Source of the DNA: Burkholderiales bacterium
GTDB taxonomy: Bacteria > Pseudomonadota > Gammaproteobacteria > Burkholderiales > Burkholderiaceae_C
Assembly: GCA_947453625.1 (NCBI GenBank)
Contig: CANGHK010000001.1
Span: 1 to 64,000 of the forward strand
Length of the DNA: 64,000 nt
Direction: 5' to 3'
Both the position numbers and the translations under genes were made by a program. Positions 19,934 through 29,938 of the stretch are shown here, in pieces. How positions within the stretch are numbered: position 1 is the first letter of the stretch; each line of letters begins with the position of its first letter. The notes below the pieces were generated by a model. It did not search any database. It saw nothing but the letters and a program-made list of their open reading frames with translations, and was not told the DNA's origin.

Positions 19934-21387
19934 GCATTCTCGTCCAGCCCGTCATCATGGCCGGTGGCTCGGGCACCCGGCTGTGGCCGCTGTCGCGGGC
20001 TGGCTACCCCAAGCAGTTCCTGGTGCTGTCGGGCGACCCGACCAACCAGCTCAGCCTGTTCCAGCAGGCGGTGTCGCGGCTGCAAGGCCTGGCCACCAAC
20101 GGCATCGCGGTGGCCGCGCCGATGGTGGTCGGCAACGAGGAGCACCGCTTCCTGGTGCTGGACCAGCTGCTGGCACTCAATATCGAGCCCATCGCCGCGC
20201 TGCTCGAGCCGGTGGGGCGCAACACCGCGCCAGCCGTCACGCTGGCCGCGCTGGCCGCGTTGGAAGACGGCGCCGACCCGGTGCTGGTGGTCAACTCATC
20301 GGACCAGACCGTCACCGACGAAGCCGCCTTCACCGCCGCGCTGCGGCGCGCGGTACGGGTGGCCGCCGACGGCGCCATCGCCATCCTCGGCATCACACCC
20401 GACCAGCCCGAGACCGGCTACGGCTACATCCAGGTGTTTGCCAGCGATGAAAACGCCGAAGCGCCGCGCGTGGCGCAGTTCGTCGAGAAGCCCGACCTGG
20501 CCACGGCGCAGCGCTATATCGCCGAGGGCGGTTATTTCTGGAACGCGGGCATGTTCGTGCTCAAGGCCTCGGTCTGGATGGCGGCGCTGGACCGCTTCCG
20601 GCCCGATATCGCCCAGGCCACCCGCGCCGCCTGGGCCCAGCGCAGCACCGACGCCAAGTTCGTGCGCCCCGGCAAGGCCGAATTCGCCGCCGTGCCCAGC
20701 GAGTCGGTCGACTACGCGGTGATGGAGAAATGCCCGGGCAGCGAGTTCGACATCCGGATGGTGGCGCTGGACGCCGGCTGGAACGACCTCGGCGCCTGGG
20801 AGGCCGTCTGGCAGGTGGCGCCCAAGGACGCAAACGGCAACGCCAGCGTGGGCGACGCCATCGTCAAGGATTCGACCAACACCCTGGTGCATGCCACCAG
20901 CCGGCTGGTCAGCACGGTGGGACTGGACAATGTGGTGGTGATCGAAACGCCCGACGCGGTGCTGGTAGCCAGCCGCGAGCGCAGCCAGGACGTCAAGCTG
21001 ATCGTCAACCAGCTCGGTGCCTCGCAGCGCAACGAACACACCCTGCACCGCAAGGTGCACCGGCCCTGGGGCTGGTACGACAGCATAGACAACGGGCCGC
21101 GGCACCAGGTCAAGCGCATCATGGTCAAGCCCGGCGCGTCCCTGAGCCTGCAGATGCACCACCACCGCGCCGAGCACTGGATCGTGGTCAGCGGCACGGC
21201 CGAGGTGACCAACGGCGACAAGGTGATCCTGCTGGCCGAGAACCAGAGCACCTACATCCCGCTGGGTCAGACCCACCGCCTGGCCAACCCCGGCAAGGTG
21301 CCGCTCGAGATCATCGAGGTGCAGTCCGGCAGCTACCTCGGCGAAGACGATATCGTGCGCTTTGAAGACACCTATGGACGATCATGA
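19930..21387 (+). CDS. manC: mannose-1-phosphate guanylyltransferase / mannose-6-phosphate isomerase
   Basis: A 485-residue bifunctional enzyme. The N-terminal nucleotidyltransferase has [14 protein letters not shown] and PKQF, then FVEKPD and GYFWNAGMFV. The C-terminal cupin isomerase domain has VHRPWGWYDSID, HQVKRIMVKPG and MHHHRAEHWIVVSGTA. It makes GDP-mannose, which Gmd and Fcl in this locus turn into GDP-L-fucose. The phosphomannomutase needed between the two activities is not in the window. The start overlaps galE by 4 bases. Confidence 0.94.
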   Translation: MSILVQPVIMAGGSGTRLWPLSRAGYPKQFLVLSGDPTNQLSLFQQAVSRLQGLATNGIAVAAPMVVGNEEHRFLVLDQLLALNIEPIAALLEPVGRNTAPAVTLAALAALEDGADPVLVVNSSDQTVTDEAAFTAALRRAVRVAADGAIAILGITPDQPETGYGYIQVFASDENAEAPRVAQFVEKPDLATAQRYIAEGGYFWNAGMFVLKASVWMAALDRFRPDIAQATRAAWAQRSTDAKFVRPGKAEFAAVPSESVDYAVMEKCPGSEFDIRMVALDAGWNDLGAWEAVWQVAPKDANGNASVGDAIVKDSTNTLVHATSRLVSTVGLDNVVVIETPDAVLVASRERSQDVKLIVNQLGASQRNEHTLHRKVHRPWGWYDSIDNGPRHQVKRIMVKPGASLSLQMHHHRAEHWIVVSGTAEVTNGDKVILLAENQSTYIPLGQTHRLANPGKVPLEIIEVQSGSYLGEDDIVRFEDTYGRS

Positions 21388-21448
21388 CCCACCCCCGAAG
21401 CGCCTGCACAGGCTCAGCGGATCGTAACCAACGGCTCAAAACAACGAT

Positions 21449-22504
21449 ATGACCCTCCTCGTCACCGGCGGCGCCGGCTTCATCGGCAGCAACTTCGTGC
21501 TCGACTGGTTCAAGACCAGCGACGAGCCCATCGTCAACCTCGACGCGCTGACCTACGCCGGCAACCTGGCCAACCTGGCTTCGCTGGCCGGCGACGGGCG
21601 GCATCTGTTCGTCAAGGGCGACATCGGCGACCGCGCGCTGGTCGACAGCCTGCTGGCCACGCACCAACCGCGGGCCATCCTGCACTTCGCCGCCGAGAGC
21701 CATGTCGACCGCAGCATCCACGGCCCGGGCGAGTTCATGCGCACCAATGTGCAGGGCACGTTCACGCTGCTCGAAGCCACCCGCGCCTGGTGGGGCGGTC
21801 TGGGGCCGGAAGCCAAGGCGGGCTTCCGCTTCCACCATGTCAGCACCGACGAGGTCTACGGCAGCCTGGCGCCCGACGCGCCGGCCTTCACCGAAACCCA
21901 CGCCTACGCGCCAAACAGCCCTTACAGCGCCAGCAAGGCCGCCAGCGACCACCTGGTGCGGGCCTGGCACCACACCTACGGCCTGCCGGTGGTCACCACC
22001 AACTGCAGCAACAACTACGGGCCTTATCACTTCCCCGAGAAGCTGATCCCGCTGATGATCGTCAACGCGCTGGCGGGCAAGCCCTTGCCGATCTATGGCG
22101 ACGGCCAGCAGGTGCGCGACTGGCTGTTTGTGGGCGACCACTGCAGCGCGATCCGCGCGGTGCTGGCCGGCGGACGTCTCGGCGAGACCTACAACGTCGG
22201 CGGCTGGAACGAAAAAGCCAACGTCGAGATCGTGCATACCGTCTGCGCCCTGCTCGATGAGTTGCGCCCCAGCGCGGCCGGCCCCTACACCCGGCTGATC
22301 ACCCATGTGACCGACCGCCCGGGCCACGACCGACGCTACGCCATAGACGCGCGCAAGATAGAAGCCGAACTGGGCTGGCGCCCGGCCGAGACCTTCGAGA
22401 CCGGCATCCGCAAGACCGTGCAGTGGTACCTCGACCATGCCGACTGGGTGGCCGACGTGCAGAGCGGCGCCTACCGCGCCTGGGTCGACAAACAGTACGG
22501 TTGA
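21449..22504 (+). CDS. rfbB: dTDP-glucose 4,6-dehydratase
   Basis: A 351-residue NAD-dependent dehydratase with [12 protein letters not shown] at the N-terminus, [23 protein letters not shown], the catalytic [15 protein letters not shown], and [17 protein letters not shown]. It converts dTDP-glucose to dTDP-4-keto-6-deoxyglucose. The gene order here is rfbB then rfbA. The rfbC and rfbD genes needed for dTDP-L-rhamnose are absent, so the sugar's fate cannot be told from this window. Confidence 0.94.
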   Translation: MTLLVTGGAGFIGSNFVLDWFKTSDEPIVNLDALTYAGNLANLASLAGDGRHLFVKGDIGDRALVDSLLATHQPRAILHFAAESHVDRSIHGPGEFMRTNVQGTFTLLEATRAWWGGLGPEAKAGFRFHHVSTDEVYGSLAPDAPAFTETHAYAPNSPYSASKAASDHLVRAWHHTYGLPVVTTNCSNNYGPYHFPEKLIPLMIVNALAGKPLPIYGDGQQVRDWLFVGDHCSAIRAVLAGGRLGETYNVGGWNEKANVEIVHTVCALLDELRPSAAGPYTRLITHVTDRPGHDRRYAIDARKIEAELGWRPAETFETGIRKTVQWYLDHADWVADVQSGAYRAWVDKQYG

Positions 22505-22516
22505 AGGGGGAACACC

Positions 22517-23398
22517 ATGCAACGCAAAGGCATCATCCTGGCCGGGGGCTCAGGCACCCGGCTGCACCCGGCCACGCTGGCGATCAGCAAGCAGTTGCTG
22601 CCGGTCTACGACAAGCCGATGGTCTATTACCCGCTGGCCACGCTGATGCTGGCCGGCATACGCGACATCCTGGTCATCAGCACGCCGCAGGACACGCCGC
22701 GCTTCGAGGCTTTGCTGGGTGACGGCAGCCGCTGGGGCCTGAACCTGCAGTACTGCGTGCAGCCCAGCCCCGACGGCCTGGCGCAGGCTTTCATCCTGGG
22801 CCGAAGCTTCGTCGACAACCACCCCAGCGCGCTGGTGCTGGGCGACAACATCTTCTACGGCCACGACTTCCAGGCACGCCTGCAACGCGCCGACGACCAT
22901 GGCGTGGGCGCCACCGTGTTTGCCTACCACGTGACCGACCCCGAGCGCTACGGCGTGGTCGAGTTCGATGCCGACAAGCGCGCGCTGAGCATCGAGGAAA
23001 AGCCCAGCTCGCCCAAGAGCAACTACGCCGTCACCGGCCTGTACTTCTACGACAAGCAGGTCTGCGACATCGCCGCCGACATCGCGCCCAGTGCGCGCGG
23101 TGAGTTGGAGATCACCACCGTCAACGCCACCTACCTGGCGCGCGGCCAGCTCGACGTCGAGATCATGGGCCGCGGCTATGCTTGGCTGGACACCGGCACC
23201 CATGACAGCCTGATGGAAGCCGGCCAGTTCATCGCCACGCTGGAAAAGCGCCAGGGCCTGAAGGTGGCCTGCCCGGAAGAAATCGCCTTCCGCAGCGGCT
23301 GGATCAGCGCAGACCAGTTGGAAAAACTGGCCCAGCCCATGCTGAAGAACGGCTACGGGCAATACCTGCTGCAGGTGTTGCGCGAGAAGGCGTTCTGA
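22517..23398 (+). CDS. rfbA: glucose-1-phosphate thymidylyltransferase
   Basis: A 293-residue nucleotidyltransferase making dTDP-glucose. Signatures are [60 protein letters not shown] and [16 protein letters not shown]. It starts 12 bases after rfbB with a GAAGGGGG box. The gene ends convergently against cysQ. Confidence 0.95.
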   Translation: MQRKGIILAGGSGTRLHPATLAISKQLLPVYDKPMVYYPLATLMLAGIRDILVISTPQDTPRFEALLGDGSRWGLNLQYCVQPSPDGLAQAFILGRSFVDNHPSALVLGDNIFYGHDFQARLQRADDHGVGATVFAYHVTDPERYGVVEFDADKRALSIEEKPSSPKSNYAVTGLYFYDKQVCDIAADIAPSARGELEITTVNATYLARGQLDVEIMGRGYAWLDTGTHDSLMEAGQFIATLEKRQGLKVACPEEIAFRSGWISADQLEKLAQPMLKNGYGQYLLQVLREKAF

Positions 23399-23412
23399 GC
23401 GCCTGGGCTCAG
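23395..23412. terminator. shared hairpin between convergent rfbA and cysQ
   Basis: CTGAGC (23395-23400) and GCTCAG (23407-23412) are a perfect 6-bp inverted repeat with a 6-nt loop. Each arm holds the stop codon of one of the two convergent genes. There is no clear T-tract, so its strength as a terminator is doubtful. Confidence 0.35.
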
Positions 23413-24224
23413 CCCAGCCCCGCGGCCACGAAATGCGGGTTTTCGAAGCCGGGCTTGCCGTAGACCAGCGCGGCGCCGTCGTCGGCCCGGCGGACGCTGC
23501 CGCCGGCGGCGGCCAGCACGGCATGGCCGGCGGCAATGTCCCACTCCATCGTGCGGCCCAGCCGCGGGTAGAGGTCGGCCTGGCCGGCCGCCAGCAGGCA
23601 CAGCTTGAGCGACGATCCGGCATTGCCCAGGGCCGCCACCCGGCGCCCCGCCAGATAGCGCGCCAAAAACACATCCAGCGCCGCCTCGTCGCCATGTGAC
23701 CGGCTGGCCAGCACCGTCAGGCCGGCGTCCGGCACCGGGCGGCAGCCGATCGCGCGGCGGCCGGCGGCGTCCTCCAGCCAGGCGCCCTGGCCGACGACAC
23801 CCGAATAGAGGCAGCCGCCCGGCCCGCCCACCGCCGGCGCCAGCACCACGCCCAGCACCGGCACGCCCTGGTCTATCAGCGCGATGTTGACGGTGAACTC
23901 ACCGTTGCGGGCCACGAACTCGCGCGTGCCGTCCAGCGGATCGACCAGCCAGAAGCGCTGGCCGGCCATCAGTTGCGGCGCATCGCCCGCGGCCACCGCC
24001 TCCTCGGCCACGATGGGCAGGTCGGGTGTCAGCGCGCGCAGCCCGGCCAGGATCAGCGCTTCGGCGCCCTGGTCGGCCTCGGTCACCGGCGACGCATCGG
24101 CCTTGCCCTGCACCGCGAAGTCGGTGGCGTAGATGGCCATCACAAAATCACCGGCCTGCCGGGCCAGTGCCTCGACAGCCGACAACCAGACCGCGGGGTC
24201 AACGCTAGGGGAATTCACAGTCAC
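23409..24224 (-). CDS. cysQ: 3'(2'),5'-bisphosphate nucleotidase CysQ
   Basis: A 271-residue inositol monophosphatase-fold enzyme that hydrolyses 3'-phosphoadenosine 5'-phosphate. Metal and substrate motifs are PVTEADQGAE, IVAEEAVAAG, the core DPLDGTREFVARNGEFTVNIAL, and the C-terminal EWDIAAGHAVLAAAGG. The GTG at 24224 has a GAGGA box. It is the only minus-strand gene inside the sugar-nucleotide block. PAP removal would be needed by sulfotransferases, but none is seen in the window. A general sulfate-assimilation role is equally likely. Confidence 0.88.
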   Translation of the reverse strand: MTVNSPSVDPAVWLSAVEALARQAGDFVMAIYATDFAVQGKADASPVTEADQGAEALILAGLRALTPDLPIVAEEAVAAGDAPQLMAGQRFWLVDPLDGTREFVARNGEFTVNIALIDQGVPVLGVVLAPAVGGPGGCLYSGVVGQGAWLEDAAGRRAIGCRPVPDAGLTVLASRSHGDEAALDVFLARYLAGRRVAALGNAGSSLKLCLLAAGQADLYPRLGRTMEWDIAAGHAVLAAAGGSVRRADDGAALVYGKPGFENPHFVAAGLG

Positions 24225-24469
24225 GACATCCTCGATTCAAGGCCTCGACCTTGTGCCGCCCGGCGCCTGGTCGGCGCGCCGATCAGCATCGCGTCGGCCC
24301 GCGCCGCCAATTCTGACCGCTGACTATGCGGGCCCCGGCCCGGCTTGCGCAAGATTCGCACGCCGCGGCATTGGACAATGCGGCTTGAACACCGGGCGGC
24401 GGCCGGTTGCCGGTTGCCGCGCGACGCCTGCCCGATCGCATCGGGCATCCTGAACATGGAGAAGCCAGC

Positions 24470-25753
24470 TTGACAACAGTGACTGCCGTCATCGGCCTGG
24501 GTTACGTGGGCCTGCCCCTGGTGGTGGAATTCGGCAAGCATGGCCGCACCATCGGATTCGACATCGCCGAGCACAAGGTGGCGGCCTGCCTGGCCGGCAC
24601 CGACCCGTCACGCGAGTTGAGCGACGCCGACATGGCGCTGGCCACCTTCGCCGAGTACACCAGCAACCCGGCCGCGCTGGCCGAGGCCGACATCATCATC
24701 GTGGCCGTGCCCACGCCGGTGGACCAGGCCCATATCCCCGATTTCAGGCCGCTGATAGGCGCGTCCACCAGCGCCGGCCGCCACCTGAAGAAGGGCGCGA
24801 CCGTGGTCTACGAGTCCACCGTCTACCCCGGCGCCACCGAGGACGTGTGCATCCCGGTGCTCGAGCGCGAATCGGGCCTGACCTGGAAGCAGGACTTCTT
24901 CGTCGGCTACAGCCCCGAGCGCATCAACCCCGGCGACAAGGAGCACACGCTCACCAAGATCCTCAAGATCGTCTCGGGCGACACGCCGCAAACCCTGGAG
25001 CGGGTGGCCAAGCTCTACGAGCGCATCGTGATCCCCGGCGTGCACCGCGCCAGCAGCATCAAGGCCGCCGAGGCCGCCAAGGTGATCGAGAACACCCAGC
25101 GCGACCTGAACATCGCGCTGATGAACGAGTTGGCCATCATCTTCGACAAGATGGGCATAGACACCAGCGAGGTGCTGGAGGCCGCCGGCACCAAGTGGAA
25201 CTTCCTGAAGTTCAAACCCGGCCTGGTGGGCGGGCACTGCATAGGCGTCGACCCCTATTACCTGACGCACAAGGCCGACATGCTGGGCTACCACCCGCAG
25301 GTGATCCTGGCCGGGCGGCGCATCAACGACGGCATGGGCAAGTTCATCGCCGAGCAGACCATCAAGCACATGATCGCCGCGGGCAGCTACATCAAGGGCG
25401 CCAAGGTCAACGTGCTGGGCCTGACCTTCAAGGAAAACTGCGGTGACCTGCGCAACAGCAAGGTCATCGACATCATCAACGAGTTGAAGAGCTACGGCGT
25501 CGAGGTGTTCGTCACCGACGCCCAGGCCGATGTCGACGAGGCGATGCACGAGTACGGCGTGCGCCTGCTGACGCTGGGCGACCTGCCGCGCGCCGACGCC
25601 ATCGTGGCCGCGGTGGCGCACCAGGAATACGCCGCGCTGACGGTGGAAGACCTGGGCAAGAAGCTGGTCAAGGGCGGCGCCTTCATCGACGTGAAGGCCT
25701 GCTTCGACGCCGACGCGTTGAAGGCCGCGGGCTACCGGGTCTGGCGCCTCTGA
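24470..25753 (+). CDS. tviB: UDP-N-acetylhexosamine 6-dehydrogenase (TviB/WbpO type)
   Basis: A 427-residue nucleotide-sugar dehydrogenase. The N-terminal NAD domain has VIGLGYVGLPLVVEFGKHG. The middle has STVYPGATE, YSPERINPGDKEH, and the catalytic cysteine in GLVGGHCIGVDPYYL. The C-terminal domain has GLTFKENCGDLRNSKV. The HCIGVDPYYLT form separates it from UDP-glucose dehydrogenase and points to UDP-GalNAc or UDP-GlcNAc oxidation. I chose the TTG at 24470 because GGAGAAG lies 5-6 bases before it. A GTG three codons on is an alternative. Gene symbol is by similarity; the exact sugar is open. Confidence 0.85.
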   Translation: MTTVTAVIGLGYVGLPLVVEFGKHGRTIGFDIAEHKVAACLAGTDPSRELSDADMALATFAEYTSNPAALAEADIIIVAVPTPVDQAHIPDFRPLIGASTSAGRHLKKGATVVYESTVYPGATEDVCIPVLERESGLTWKQDFFVGYSPERINPGDKEHTLTKILKIVSGDTPQTLERVAKLYERIVIPGVHRASSIKAAEAAKVIENTQRDLNIALMNELAIIFDKMGIDTSEVLEAAGTKWNFLKFKPGLVGGHCIGVDPYYLTHKADMLGYHPQVILAGRRINDGMGKFIAEQTIKHMIAAGSYIKGAKVNVLGLTFKENCGDLRNSKVIDIINELKSYGVEVFVTDAQADVDEAMHEYGVRLLTLGDLPRADAIVAAVAHQEYAALTVEDLGKKLVKGGAFIDVKACFDADALKAAGYRVWRL

Positions 25754-25892
25754 GGCGCGCCGCGCGGGCGTCACACACTCGCGGCAAACTCGCCACAAGG
25801 CCCCCTGCGCGGTCGGCTGCCCGGTCCCGCCCCGGGGCCGTGCACACCCGCCGGTTATGCTTTGAGCCTACGAATCGAACCCCGCCCTGCCC

Positions 25893-27017
25893 ATGAAGAC
25901 TGCACTGATCACCGGCGTCACCGGCCAAGACGGCGCCTACCTGGCCGAACTGCTCTTGAACAAGGGCTACGAGGTGCACGGCATCAAGCGCCGCGCCAGC
26001 CTGTTCAACACCGACCGGGTGGACCACCTCTACCAGGACCCGCATGTCGACAACCAGCGCTTCAAGCTGCACTACGGCGACCTGACCGACAGCACCAACC
26101 TGATCCGCATCGTCCAGCAGGTGCAGCCCGACGAGATCTACAACCTGGCCGCGATGAGCCATGTGGCCGTCAGCTTCGAGACGCCCGAGTACACCGCCAA
26201 CGCCGACGGCATAGGCACGCTGCGCCTGCTCGAAGCCATCCGCATCCTGGGGCTGGAGAAAAAGACGCGCTTCTACCAGGCGTCCACCAGCGAGTTGTAC
26301 GGCCTGGTGCAGGAGACGCCACAGAAGGAGACCACGCCCTTCTACCCGCGCAGCCCCTACGCGGTGGCCAAGATGTACGCCTACTGGATCACGGTGAACT
26401 ACCGTGAGGCCTACGGCCTGTATGCCTGCAACGGCATCCTTTTCAACCACGAAAGCCCGGTGCGCGGCGAGACCTTCGTCACGCGCAAGATCACCCGCGC
26501 CGTGGCACGCATCGCGCTCGGCCTGCAGGACACGCTGCACCTGGGCAACATGAGCGCGCTGCGCGACTGGGGCCATGCCCGCGACTATGTGCAGATGCAG
26601 TGGCTGATGCTGCAGCAGGAAGTGGCTGAGGACTTCGTCATCGCCACCGGCGTGCAGTACAGCGTGCGCCAGTTTGTCGAGTGCGCCGGGCTGGAGCTCG
26701 GCATCACGATCACCTTCCAGGGCCAGGGTGTGGACGAGGTCGGCGTGGTGACGAAGGTCGACACCGTCAAAGGTGAGAAGCTGGCCAAGTGCAAGCCCGG
26801 CGACGTGGTGGTCAAGGTCGACCCGCGCTACTTCCGCCCCACCGAAGTGGAAACCCTGCTGGGCGACCCGAGCAAGGCCAAGGCCAAGCTGGGCTGGGAG
26901 CCGACCACGCCGTTCTCCGAACTGGTGCGCGAGATGGTGGAGTCGGACTACAACGCCGCCAAGCGCGACAGCCTGGTGAAGTTGGCGGGCTTCCAGGCCT
27001 ACGACCACCACGAGTGA
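25893..27017 (+). CDS. gmd: GDP-mannose 4,6-dehydratase
   Basis: A 374-residue short-chain dehydrogenase. Key segments: [15 protein letters not shown] (NADP loop), [49 protein letters not shown] with the YxxxK pair, and [18 protein letters not shown]. It makes GDP-4-keto-6-deoxymannose from the GDP-mannose supplied by manC. fcl begins 5 bases after its stop, so the two form a GDP-fucose pair. Confidence 0.95.
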   Translation: MKTALITGVTGQDGAYLAELLLNKGYEVHGIKRRASLFNTDRVDHLYQDPHVDNQRFKLHYGDLTDSTNLIRIVQQVQPDEIYNLAAMSHVAVSFETPEYTANADGIGTLRLLEAIRILGLEKKTRFYQASTSELYGLVQETPQKETTPFYPRSPYAVAKMYAYWITVNYREAYGLYACNGILFNHESPVRGETFVTRKITRAVARIALGLQDTLHLGNMSALRDWGHARDYVQMQWLMLQQEVAEDFVIATGVQYSVRQFVECAGLELGITITFQGQGVDEVGVVTKVDTVKGEKLAKCKPGDVVVKVDPRYFRPTEVETLLGDPSKAKAKLGWEPTTPFSELVREMVESDYNAAKRDSLVKLAGFQAYDHHE

Positions 27018-27022
27018 GCGGC

Positions 27023-28006
27023 ATGCAGACCGACTCGCGCATCTACATCGCCGGTCACCGTGGCCTGGTGGGCAGCGCCATCTTGCGCCGCCTGCAGGCC
27101 GACGGCCACGGCTTGCTGATCACCCGCAGCCACGCCGAACTCGACCTGACCGACGAGCGCGCCACCCATGCCTTTTTCGAGGCCGAGCGGCCCGAGGTGG
27201 TGTTCCTGGCCGCCGCCAAGGTGGGCGGCATCGTGGCCAACAACAGCTACCCGGCCGAGTTCATCCGCGACAACCTGGTGATCCAGAGCAACGTCATCGA
27301 CGCCGCGCACCGCGCTGGTGTGCGGCGCCTGCTGTTCCTGGGGTCGAGCTGCATCTACCCCAAGCTGGCACCGCAGCCCATGAAGGAAAGCGCCCTGCTC
27401 ACCGGCCCGCTGGAGCCCACCAACCGGCCCTATGCGCTGGCCAAGATCGCCGGCATCGAGATGTGCTGGAGCTACAACCGCCAGTACGGCACGCAATACC
27501 TGGCCGCGATGCCGACCAACCTGTACGGCCCGGGCGACAACTACCACCCCACCAACAGCCATGTCATCCCGGCGCTGATCCGCAAATTCCATGAAGCCAG
27601 GCAGCGCGGCGACGCTAGCGTGACGGTGTGGGGCACCGGCACGCCGCGGCGCGAGTTTCTGTACAGCGACGACATGGCCGAGGCCTGCGTCTTCCTGATG
27701 AACCTGCCCGACGACCGCTACACCGCGCTGCTGGGCAGCGACGAGAGCGTGACCGGCCGCTTCGAGCCGCCGCTGGTCAACATCGGCGTCGGGCAGGATG
27801 TGACGATCGCCGAGCTGGCGGCCACGGTGGCGCGGGTGGTGGGCTATGCCGGCGCCATCGTCTACGACACCAGCAAGCCCGACGGCACGCCGCGCAAGCT
27901 GATGGATGTCGGGCTGATCAACCGCGCCGGCTGGCAGGCCAGCACCACGCTAGAGGCCGGGCTGGGCGTGGCCTACGCCGAGTTTGCGAAGCAGCACGCG
28001 GCCTGA
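27023..28006 (+). CDS. fcl: GDP-L-fucose synthase
   Basis: A 327-residue epimerase-reductase, the last step to GDP-L-fucose. It shows [47 protein letters not shown], the catalytic YALAKIAG, and [23 protein letters not shown]. The ATG at 27023 follows the gmd stop by 5 bases. Product composition therefore likely includes fucose. Confidence 0.95.
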   Translation: MQTDSRIYIAGHRGLVGSAILRRLQADGHGLLITRSHAELDLTDERATHAFFEAERPEVVFLAAAKVGGIVANNSYPAEFIRDNLVIQSNVIDAAHRAGVRRLLFLGSSCIYPKLAPQPMKESALLTGPLEPTNRPYALAKIAGIEMCWSYNRQYGTQYLAAMPTNLYGPGDNYHPTNSHVIPALIRKFHEARQRGDASVTVWGTGTPRREFLYSDDMAEACVFLMNLPDDRYTALLGSDESVTGRFEPPLVNIGVGQDVTIAELAATVARVVGYAGAIVYDTSKPDGTPRKLMDVGLINRAGWQASTTLEAGLGVAYAEFAKQHAA

Positions 28007-28112
28007 GCGCCGCCAGCCAACCCGCCCAACCAGCCAGCGACGCTGCCACCTCGCCGTGCGCCCGCCACGCACCCGCTGTGCCAAACACATCACAACCTGA
28101 AGACCCGCACCC

Positions 28113-29447
28113 ATGAAGATCACCATGATTGGCACCGGCTATGTCGGCCTTGTCACCGGCGCCTGCCTGGCGGAGATGGGCAACCATGTGGTGTGCCTGG
28201 ACGTGGACGCCGCCAAGATCAAGATCCTGGAAGACGGCGGCATCCCCATCCACGAGCCCGGGCTGCTGGAACTGGTGCAACGCAACCGCGCCGCCGGCCG
28301 CTTGCAGTTCACCACCGACCTCAAGGCTGCCGTCAACCATGGCACGCTGCAGTTCATCGGCGTGGGCACGCCGCCCGACGAGGACGGCTCGGCCGACATG
28401 CAGTACGTGCTGGCGGCCGCGCGCAACGTGGGCCGCCACATGACCGACTACAAGGTGATCGTCGACAAGAGCACGGTGCCGGTGGGCACCGGTGACAGCG
28501 TGCAGGCCGCAGTGGCCGACGAGTTGGCCAAGCGCGGCGTCGAGATCAGCTTCGCGGTGGTGTCCAACCCCGAATTCCTGAAAGAAGGCGCGGCGGTAGC
28601 CGACTTCATGCGGCCCGACCGCATCATCGTGGGCGCCGACGATGAACGCGCCGTGCTGCTGATGCGGTCGATCTACTCGCCCTTCATCCGCAACCACGAC
28701 CGCCTGCTGGTGATGGACAGACGCAGCGCGGAGTTCACCAAATACGCCGCCAACGCGATGCTGGCCACCCGCATCAGCTTCATGAACGAGCTGGCACTGC
28801 TGGCCGAAAAAGTGGGCGCCGACATCGAACTGGTGCGCGCCGGCATAGGCAGCGACCCGCGCATCGGCACGCATTTTCTGTATGCCGGCGCCGGCTACGG
28901 CGGATCTTGCTTCCCGAAGGACGTCAAGGCGCTGCTGCATGTCGGCCTGGACAACGGCATGCCGCTGCAGGTGCTGCAGGCCGTGGAAGCGGCCAATGAG
29001 CGGCAGAAGCATGTGCTGGTCGACAAGGTGGTGGCGCGATTTGGCCAAGACCTGACCGGCCGCCAGTTTGCCGTCTGGGGATTGGCCTTCAAGCCCAACA
29101 CCGACGACATGCGCGAGGCCCCCAGCCGGGTGGTGATCCATGAGCTGGCGCGGCGCGGCGCCACCATCAAGGCCTACGACCCAGTGGCCATGCCCGAGGC
29201 CAGCCGCGTGCTGGCCGACCTGCCCGGGCTGAGCCTGGTCGAGAACCAAACCGACGCGCTGCCAGGCTCGGACGCACTGCTGATCCTGACCGAATGGCGC
29301 GAGTTCAAGAGCCCCGACTTCGACGCCATCAAGGCCTTGCTCAAACAGCCCCTGGTGATCGACGGCCGCAACCTCTACGAGCCGGCGCTGATGGCCTCGC
29401 TGGGCATTGACTACCTGGGCATAGGGCGGGGCACGGCAACGCGGTGA
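28113..29447 (+). CDS. ugd: UDP-glucose 6-dehydrogenase
   Basis: A 444-residue enzyme making UDP-glucuronic acid. Signatures: [42 protein letters not shown], the catalytic cysteine in [16 protein letters not shown], and [17 protein letters not shown]. With tviB it gives the locus two kinds of acidic sugar. It is the last gene of the rightward sugar block; debris of toxin genes follows. Confidence 0.95.
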   Translation: MKITMIGTGYVGLVTGACLAEMGNHVVCLDVDAAKIKILEDGGIPIHEPGLLELVQRNRAAGRLQFTTDLKAAVNHGTLQFIGVGTPPDEDGSADMQYVLAAARNVGRHMTDYKVIVDKSTVPVGTGDSVQAAVADELAKRGVEISFAVVSNPEFLKEGAAVADFMRPDRIIVGADDERAVLLMRSIYSPFIRNHDRLLVMDRRSAEFTKYAANAMLATRISFMNELALLAEKVGADIELVRAGIGSDPRIGTHFLYAGAGYGGSCFPKDVKALLHVGLDNGMPLQVLQAVEAANERQKHVLVDKVVARFGQDLTGRQFAVWGLAFKPNTDDMREAPSRVVIHELARRGATIKAYDPVAMPEASRVLADLPGLSLVENQTDALPGSDALLILTEWREFKSPDFDAIKALLKQPLVIDGRNLYEPALMASLGIDYLGIGRGTATR

Positions 29448-29498
29448 GGGTGGGCGCAGGCCCATCGCGCAACGCAGCCTGTTCTCCGATTTGCCGGC

Positions 29499-29700
29499 TC
29501 ACCAACGCTCGGACAATCGCCGCCTGGTTTGGAACACCCGCAGAAGCCCGATGACGTCGCCGCGCACTCGATACGGCAGTATGGAGCGCGTCTTCAGCAC
29601 CACCAGTTCGGGCGTGCCCGGGACGCGCCCTGGCCGACCAAGACCGGACTGCGCCGGCAGCAGCGCCACGGCATCCAGCACGCGCTTGACCAGCCGGCAC
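29499..29700 (-). pseudogene. RelE/ParE toxin remnant, N-terminus lost
   Basis: The C-terminal ~60 codons read RPGRVPGTPELVVLKTRSI then LPYRVRGDVIGLLRVFQTRRR, the usual end of a ParE/RelE toxin (VPGTxELVV...PYRVR...ILRV). The first ~30 residues of a normal toxin are missing or no longer recognisable, and no antitoxin gene lies upstream on this strand. The remaining intergenic DNA of this gap (29448-29938) shows nothing else except an 8-bp tandem repeat. Confidence 0.6.
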
Positions 29701-29909
29701 AGCCGGCCTGAGCCTGGGGACGAGCGCGTCCAACCCGCCGGCCAACCGAGCCGGCCTTCGGCTGGCCGGTGAACAGCAGAAAGCCGAGTCTTCAGGTCGG
29801 ATCACAGGGGCCACCGGCCAGTTGCTGATGCTGGCGGCGGTGGCCATGCCTGCCCGGCCCCCCAAGCCCCACCGGGACGCAGAATGACGCGCCGGGGCGT
29901 CTGCGCCGC

Positions 29910-29933
29910 ACCACCGAACCACCGAACCACCGC
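29910..29933. repeat. 8-bp tandem repeat ACCACCGA x3
   Basis: Three adjacent copies of ACCACCGA (the last with one base changed) lie directly before the MATE gene start. Such slippage-prone repeats can vary in copy number. No function is implied. Confidence 0.6.
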
Positions 29934-29938
29934 CCCCG

